A program made the translations under genes and the position numbers. Under the pieces are notes generated by a model that made no database searches, had not been told where the DNA came from, and saw nothing but the letters and a program-made list of their open reading frames with translations. Positions 54,886 through 59,584 of a stretch of DNA of 59,584 bases are shown in pieces; within the stretch, counting starts at the first letter, position 1, and every line of letters starts with the position of its first letter. The stretch spans positions 1 to 59,584 of the forward strand of contig JANNDW010000237.1 of NCBI GenBank assembly GCA_031378125.1. The letters run 5' to 3'. This DNA is from LGRD01 sp031378125. GTDB taxonomy: Bacteria; Pseudomonadota; Gammaproteobacteria; Burkholderiales; Burkholderiaceae_C.

Positions 54886-55621
54886 CGACGAACGGCATCT
54901 TGGTGGCCATCACCGTCATGAACTGCACATTCGCGTCCAGCGGCAGGCTGGCCATGTGCACCACCGCGTTGGCCACATGCGCCACGTCCATGCGCGGCTC
55001 CACCATCATGCTGCCGTTGGCCTGCGGCACACCCTGGGTCATGCGTTCGGTCATCTCGGTGGCGGCGTTGCCGATGTCGATCTGGCCGCAGGCAATGTCG
55101 TGCGCGCGGCCGTCTAGCGAGACGGCTTTGGTGAGGCCGCTGATGGCGTGCTTGGTGGCGGTGTAGGGCGCGCTGAACGGGCGCGGCGCGTAGGCCGAGA
55201 TCGAACCGTTGTTGATGATGCGGCCGCCGCGTGGTGTTTGGCTCTTCATCATTCGAAACGCCTCTTGAATGCACAAGAAGACGCCGGTCAGGTTGATGTC
55301 CACCACCGCCTTCCACTGCTCGACGCTCAACTCGTCCAGCGGTACCGCGGGCGCGCCGGTGCCGGCGTTGTTGAACAGCACGTCGAGCCGTCCGAAGGCC
55401 TTGTGCGTGGCCGCAAACAGCGCCTTCACCGACGCGGGGTCGGTCGCGTCGGTCGGCACGACCAGGGCGTTTTTTCCCAGCGCGCCGGCCCGGGTGACGG
55501 TTTCCTGCAAGGCATCCGCCCTGCGGCCGGCCAGCACCACGTGGTAGCCGGCGTTCAACAGCGCCAGCGCACTGGCGCGGCCGATGCCGCTGCCAGCACC
55601 GGTGACCAAAGCAACTTTCAT
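54875..55621 (-). CDS. Short-chain dehydrogenase/reductase
   Basis: A 248-residue SDR with TGAGSGIGRA, LFNNAGTG, a catalytic serine in IINNGSISAYAP and YTATK. A late NANVQFM-like segment ends MATKMPFVGRG. Substrate is unknown. It is codirectional with BPSS1780-type and thrB genes and lies 54 bases from the former. It is preceded by a GAGG-type ribosome binding site and a compact start. Confidence 0.88.
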   Translation of the reverse strand: MKVALVTGAGSGIGRASALALLNAGYHVVLAGRRADALQETVTRAGALGKNALVVPTDATDPASVKALFAATHKAFGRLDVLFNNAGTGAPAVPLDELSVEQWKAVVDINLTGVFLCIQEAFRMMKSQTPRGGRIINNGSISAYAPRPFSAPYTATKHAISGLTKAVSLDGRAHDIACGQIDIGNAATEMTERMTQGVPQANGSMMVEPRMDVAHVANAVVHMASLPLDANVQFMTVMATKMPFVGRG

Positions 55622-55675
55622 GGGGACTCCTCGTTCAGGGTGAATGAAACGCTTGGGGCGCCGAATCGAACCGCA

Positions 55676-56497
55676 TCAATCGACGTTGGCGGGCGCTGCG
55701 TCCACGGCGTCCGCGGCGTCCACTTCAAAACAATCCGCGAACGTGAAATACAGCGAGGCATAGAACACGGTCGAGAATATCAGCGAGGCGGGCATGGCCG
55801 CCAAGGCCACCAGCTGCATTTGCCCCAGCAGCGCGAACACCAGGTTTGACAGCAGTGCAAACAGAAGGATCAGCGCCGTCCAGCTCAGCGCGTAGACCGT
55901 GAACGCACTCCGGTTGCGCCAGCACGCCATCAGGCTGAAAAACAGTGCCTTGCCGGCGGTCTGTTCGCCCCAATGCACCAGCGCCGGCGCGTGCCAGAAC
56001 GGCACCGACAGCAAACCCGCCAGGCCGAAGCGCAGCAGCAGCCCCATTTGCAGCCGCGTGTCGGAGAGTTGCTCCTGCAATGCCTCGGGCGCGGCCTTGC
56101 TGTCGGACATGGTCTGCATCAATTTGTCGAGCGCACCGCCGTCGACCACGTCGCTGAACCACATGATCAGCGCGGTGGCCAGCGCATACAGCACCCCGAG
56201 CTGCAGCATCGCAACCAGGCGCGGGCGCCCGCGGCGCAGCGGTTCGATAAAGACACGTGGCAGGGGAAACTTGCCCTCCAATGCCGTGCGTGTGGCGATC
56301 ATGAAACCCAGCGAGGCCAGCGGCAATATCGCCAGCAGCAACAGCGAGCCGATCAGCGGCAGCAGCATCGAGACGAACAGCACGAACATGAAGGTCGCGA
56401 ACAGCGCTGCGAAGCCGAGCGGCTGTTTGAAGAAGACGGCAAAACCCTGGCGCACCCATCGGGCGCCTCGCGATGCAGGGACAAGTTGGAGTTTCAT
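55676..56497 (-). CDS. BPSS1780-family membrane protein
   Basis: A 273-residue protein with several helices (LFATFMFVLFVSMLLPLIGSLLLLA and others) and an acidic C-terminal tail. The opening MKLQLVPASRGARWVRQGFAVFFKQPLGFAALF is typical for the BPSS1780 group in betaproteobacteria. Function unknown. It overlaps thrB by four bases (ATGA), so is co-translated with it. Confidence 0.82.
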   Translation of the reverse strand: MKLQLVPASRGARWVRQGFAVFFKQPLGFAALFATFMFVLFVSMLLPLIGSLLLLAILPLASLGFMIATRTALEGKFPLPRVFIEPLRRGRPRLVAMLQLGVLYALATALIMWFSDVVDGGALDKLMQTMSDSKAAPEALQEQLSDTRLQMGLLLRFGLAGLLSVPFWHAPALVHWGEQTAGKALFFSLMACWRNRSAFTVYALSWTALILLFALLSNLVFALLGQMQLVALAAMPASLIFSTVFYASLYFTFADCFEVDAADAVDAAPANVD

Positions 56498-57468
56498 GGC
56501 GCTTTCGGTCGGGGGCGGGCGTACTGCCAGGGCGAATCCAGCCGTGCCTGCAACACGCGCTCGAAATGGGTGGGGTCGTGGGGGTTCAACACGCTGGCGT
56601 CGCGGGGCAAATGCTGATCCCACAGCCGCGAGATCCAAAAACGCAGCGCCGCGCCGCGCAGCACCGCGGGCAGCAGGCGAATTTCATCGTCGCTCAAACG
56701 GCGCACTGCATCGTAGGCCGAAACAAAGGCGCTGGCGCGCTCCTCAACAAGCTGCGCCGAGGGCAGGGCGATGCACCAGTCGTTCAGGCACACGGCAATG
56801 TCGAACAGGAAGGAATCGACGCCGGCAAAGTAAAAGTCGAACAGGCCGGTGAGATGTTCACCTTCGAACATCACGTTGTCGCGGAACAGGTCGGCATGAA
56901 TCGGCCCGCGCGGCAGGCTGGCAAAAGCGGCCGATGCGGCCAGTTGCCGCTGAAACGCCAGTTCACGCTGGATCAGGCTTTGCCGCGCAGGTGTCATGAA
57001 CGGCAGCACCTGGGGAATGGTGCTCACCCACCATTCCAAGCCGCGAAGATTCGGCTGGTGCATGCCGAAATCCCGAACCTCCAGGTGCATGCGCGCGAGC
57101 ATGCCGCCAACGTGGGTGCAATGTGATGGGCTGGGCTCCAGCGGGTGTTTCCCCGGCAGCCGGTCAACCACCGCGGCCGGTTTGGCCTTGAGCGAATGCA
57201 GGATCGCACCCAAGGCGTCGGCCTTCGGCCCGGGCACCGGAATGCCGCGCTCGGCCAGGTGCTTCATCAGGTGCAGGTAAAACGGCAGTTCCTGCGCCGT
57301 CAGGCGTTCGAACAGCGTGAGCACGTAGCGGCCACCGGTGGTGTCGGCAAAGTAGTTGGTGTTCTCGATGCCGCCGGCGCAGGGCCGAAGTTGAGTGAGC
57401 TCACCGATGCCCAGCCGATGGATGAGCGCAGCCGCCTCGTCGAACGAGACTTCGGTGTAGACCGCCAT
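56494..57468 (-). CDS. thrB: Homoserine kinase (type II, phosphotransferase fold)
   Basis: A 324-residue kinase of the choline-kinase-like fold. GIENTNYFADTTGGRYVLTLFE, GPIHADLFRDNVMFEGEHLTGLFDFYFAG with catalytic Asp in HADLFRDN are typical. It phosphorylates homoserine in threonine synthesis. It is coupled to the membrane protein and follows the DUF2782 gene by 23 bases. Confidence 0.92.
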   Translation of the reverse strand: MAVYTEVSFDEAAALIHRLGIGELTQLRPCAGGIENTNYFADTTGGRYVLTLFERLTAQELPFYLHLMKHLAERGIPVPGPKADALGAILHSLKAKPAAVVDRLPGKHPLEPSPSHCTHVGGMLARMHLEVRDFGMHQPNLRGLEWWVSTIPQVLPFMTPARQSLIQRELAFQRQLAASAAFASLPRGPIHADLFRDNVMFEGEHLTGLFDFYFAGVDSFLFDIAVCLNDWCIALPSAQLVEERASAFVSAYDAVRRLSDDEIRLLPAVLRGAALRFWISRLWDQHLPRDASVLNPHDPTHFERVLQARLDSPWQYARPRPKAP

Positions 57469-57491
57469 GACTCAAACGTCGATCCGCAAGC

Positions 57492-57806
57492 TCAGAACTT
57501 CAGCACGTTCCAGACGCGTTTCCCGGCTGCGCCGCGCGAGGTGTTGGCGCCGTCGCCGAGATCGCGCGAGCCGTCGCCGGTGATGATTTCATAGGGCGCC
57601 GCGCCGCCGCGCTTGGGCGCAACGACGATGCGCTGGGTGTGGCCGCGCACGCGCAACTCCTCGATGCGCGCGCCGTCGTCTTCGATCACGGTGTACAAAA
57701 CCTTCGGCTCGGCCGTGCCTGCGGAAGGCGCGGCCGGTTGCGCCCGGCAGGGTACCCCCGCGAATGCCACGAGACAGGCCAAGGCCGCTGCTGAGATGAG
57801 ATTCAT
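57492..57806 (-). CDS. DUF2782 family exported protein
   Basis: A 104-residue protein with a signal peptide (LISAAALACLVAFAGVPCRA) and a body VLYTVIEDDGARIEELRVRGHTQRIVV, matching DUF2782. Function unknown. In Burkholderiales it is next to polA and thrB, as here. It is the first gene of the minus-strand unit and divergent from polA. Confidence 0.87.
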   Translation of the reverse strand: MNLISAAALACLVAFAGVPCRAQPAAPSAGTAEPKVLYTVIEDDGARIEELRVRGHTQRIVVAPKRGGAAPYEIITGDGSRDLGDGANTSRGAAGKRVWNVLKF

Positions 57807-57842
57807 GGCCGCATTTTAGGTGCCTGCGCGCAAGCCTTGATT

Positions 57843-57848
57843 CACAAT
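57843..57848 (+). promoter_or_regulatory. Candidate -10 box (CACAAT) of polA
   Basis: CACAAT ends six bases before the polA ATG, and no ribosome binding site is visible. The spacing equals that before rarA and uvrD. Confidence 0.3.
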
Positions 57849-57854
57849 CCCGCC

Positions 57855-59584
57855 ATGAGTGAAAACATCGGTGACAAGACCCTTCTGCTGGTAGACGGCT
57901 CCAGCTACCTGTACCGCGCCTTTCATGCGCTGCCCGACCTGCGCAGCGCGGACGGTTTTCCCACCGGCGCGATCCACGGCGTGGTGGCCATGCTCAGGCT
58001 GCTGCGCAAGCAATTCAACGCCGAGCACGCCGCCTGCGTGTTCGACGCCAAGGGCCCGACCTTTCGCGACGCGTGGTACCCCGAATACAAGGCGCAACGC
58101 TCGGCCATGCCCGAGGCGCTGGTGCAGCAAATCGAGCCCATCCACGAGGTCGTCCGGCTGCTCGGCTGGCCGGTGCTGACGGTGCCGGGCATCGAGGCCG
58201 ACGACGCGATCGGCACGCTGGCCAAGGTGGCGGCGCGCAGTGGCCACAAGGTGGTGATCTCCACCGGCGACAAAGACCTGGCGCAACTGGTGAACGACGA
58301 AGTGACGCTCATCAACACCATGAGCAACGAGAAGCTCGACGTGGCCGGTGTGAACGCCAAGTTCGGCGTGCCGCCGGAACGCATCATCGACTACCTATCG
58401 CTGATGGGCGACACCGTGGACAACGTGCCCGGTGTCGAGAAGGTCGGCCCGAAAACCGCTGCGAAGTGGATCGCCGAACATGGCACCCTGGAAGGCGTGA
58501 TGGCCGCTGCCGCCGGCATGAAAGGCGTGGCCGGCGAGAACCTGCGCAAGGCGCTGGACTGGCTGCCCCAGGGCAAGCGGCTGGTGACCGTGGTGACCGA
58601 TTGCGACCTGAGCGGCCATGTGCCGGGCTGGCCCATGCTGGAGGCGCTGGCCTTGAAGCCGGTCGATCACGATGCGCTGTTGGCGTTCTACACGCGCTAT
58701 GGGTTCAAGAGTTGGCGCAAGGAGCTGGAGGAGGCGCAAGGCGCCACCGTTCGGGCCGCGCGTGCCGAAGCACCTGGCCAGGCGCAGGGCGAATCGGAAG
58801 GCGCCGGTTCGGCCGGGGAACCCTTGGTGCCGGCAGCGGCACCCGCCACTGGCGCCGACGCCATCACCAAGCACTACGAAACCGTGCTGACCTTCGACGC
58901 GCTGGACAGTTGGATCGCGCGCATCGAAGCAGCGCCGCTGACCGCCATCGACACCGAGACCGATTCCCTGGACGGCATGCGCGCGCAGATCGTCGGCATC
59001 TCGCTGGCCGTCAAGCCATTCGAGGCGGCCTACATTCCGCTGCGCCACAGTTATGCCGGCGCGCCCGACCAGTTGCCGGTGGACATGGTGCTGGCGCGAC
59101 TGAAGCCGTGGCTTGAAAACCCCAGCGCCGCCAAGCTGGGCCAGAACATCAAGTACGACACGCATGTGCTGGCCAACGCGGGCATCAACATCCGCGGTTA
59201 TGTGCACGACACCATGCTGCAAAGCTACGTGCTCGAAGCCCACAAGCCCCACAGCCTGGAAAGCCTGGCCGCGCGCCACCTTGAGCGCAGCGGCCTGAGC
59301 TACGAGGACCTGTGCGGCAAGGGCGCGCACCAGATTCCGTTTGCCCAGGTCGATGTGGCCAAGGCCACCGAATACTCCGGCGAAGACAGCGAGATGACGC
59401 TGCACGTGAACCAGAAGTTGTGGCCGCAGGTGCAGGCGCAGGCCGGTCTGCTGGACGTGTACCAGCGCATCGAGATGCCCACCGCCGCCGTGCTGTGCCG
59501 GATCGAGCGCAACGGCGTGCTGATCGACAGCGAGGTGCTGGCGCGCCAAAGCGCCGAACTCGCCGAGCGCATGGTGGCGCTGGA
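57855..59584 (+). CDS. polA: DNA polymerase I, N-terminal part, cut by window edge
   Basis: The first 576 codons. The 5' nuclease domain comes first: LLLVDGSSYLYRAFHALP, VFDAKGPTFRDAWYPEYKAQR, EADDAIGTLAK, STGDKDLAQLV, and GDTVDNVPGVEKVGPKTAAKW. An Ala/Gly-rich linker follows, then the 3'-5' exonuclease with AIDTETDSLDG and NIKYDTHVL. The polymerase domain lies beyond the window. It performs gap filling and primer removal. No ribosome binding site is seen. Confidence 0.96.
   Translation, partial: MSENIGDKTLLLVDGSSYLYRAFHALPDLRSADGFPTGAIHGVVAMLRLLRKQFNAEHAACVFDAKGPTFRDAWYPEYKAQRSAMPEALVQQIEPIHEVVRLLGWPVLTVPGIEADDAIGTLAKVAARSGHKVVISTGDKDLAQLVNDEVTLINTMSNEKLDVAGVNAKFGVPPERIIDYLSLMGDTVDNVPGVEKVGPKTAAKWIAEHGTLEGVMAAAAGMKGVAGENLRKALDWLPQGKRLVTVVTDCDLSGHVPGWPMLEALALKPVDHDALLAFYTRYGFKSWRKELEEAQGATVRAARAEAPGQAQGESEGAGSAGEPLVPAAAPATGADAITKHYETVLTFDALDSWIARIEAAPLTAIDTETDSLDGMRAQIVGISLAVKPFEAAYIPLRHSYAGAPDQLPVDMVLARLKPWLENPSAAKLGQNIKYDTHVLANAGINIRGYVHDTMLQSYVLEAHKPHSLESLAARHLERSGLSYEDLCGKGAHQIPFAQVDVAKATEYSGEDSEMTLHVNQKLWPQVQAQAGLLDVYQRIEMPTAAVLCRIERNGVLIDSEVLARQSAELAERMVAL

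Overview
The window is about 59.6 kb of GC-rich, gene-dense chromosome. The gene content (Liv-type ABC transporter, Bug-type binding protein, 2Fe-2S reductase of the glucoseen-reductase type, TusA, a DUF2782 gene beside polA, BPSS1780-type membrane protein), GC-rich palindromic intergenic repeats and many 4-base ATGA/GTGA gene overlaps fit a betaproteobacterium of the order Burkholderiales, probably Comamonadaceae or the Rubrivivax/Leptothrix group. The genus cannot be fixed from the sequence alone. No insertion sequence, prophage or CRISPR array was seen.

Layout. 1-4234 (minus): a heavy-metal-type RND efflux operon with two RND pumps, the second cut by the window edge, flanking a short adaptor-like protein. 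5002-10271 (plus): rarA, then livHMGF without a binding-protein gene. 10623-31267: a large biosynthetic cluster of the aryl-polyene/xanthomonadin type. 31545-33876: a CsgG-like lipoprotein and a caspase-like protein. 33904-38676: Bug-type binding protein, 2Fe-2S/FNR reductase, NAD-epimerase-like protein, an HtrA-like protein without its catalytic triad, and a rhomboid protease. 38757-45489: tRNA-Leu(CAA), cysM, a Nudix hydrolase, a TusA-like protein, galU, a degenerate hydroxyacid dehydrogenase and valS. 45596-54700: S41 protease, a palindromic intergenic element, guaC, uvrD, a ParA-like ATPase, a small lipoprotein and a PhoX-type phosphatase. 54875-59584: an SDR, a BPSS1780-type membrane protein, thrB, a DUF2782 protein and the 5' part of polA.

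The centrepiece is the polyene cluster. A XanB2/Hyg5-like chorismatase should make a hydroxybenzoate starter from chorismate. An AMP ligase would load it on one of two acyl carrier proteins. Two complete ketosynthases, a chain-length-factor-like partner, a FabG-type reductase and two different hotdog dehydratases would extend and dehydrate the chain. Two methyltransferases could modify the aryl head. Two paralogous PlsC-type acyltransferases, one LpxL-type acyltransferase, a glycosyltransferase, a NodB-type deacetylase and a PAP2 protein point to attachment to a lipid or glycan. An MMPL-type exporter, a LolA-like protein and a MipA/OmpV outer-membrane protein point to export. The genes form at least five transcription units with extensive translational coupling.

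The strongest points for follow-up are the deacetylase, glycosyltransferase and MipA additions to the polyene cluster, an in-frame 12-bp repeat tract in the LpxL-type acyltransferase, the CsgG-like/caspase-like pair, two apparent pseudo-enzymes (HtrA-like and hydroxyacid dehydrogenase-like), a 50-bp imperfect inverted repeat near 47.2 kb, and possible leaderless starts for rarA, uvrD and polA.
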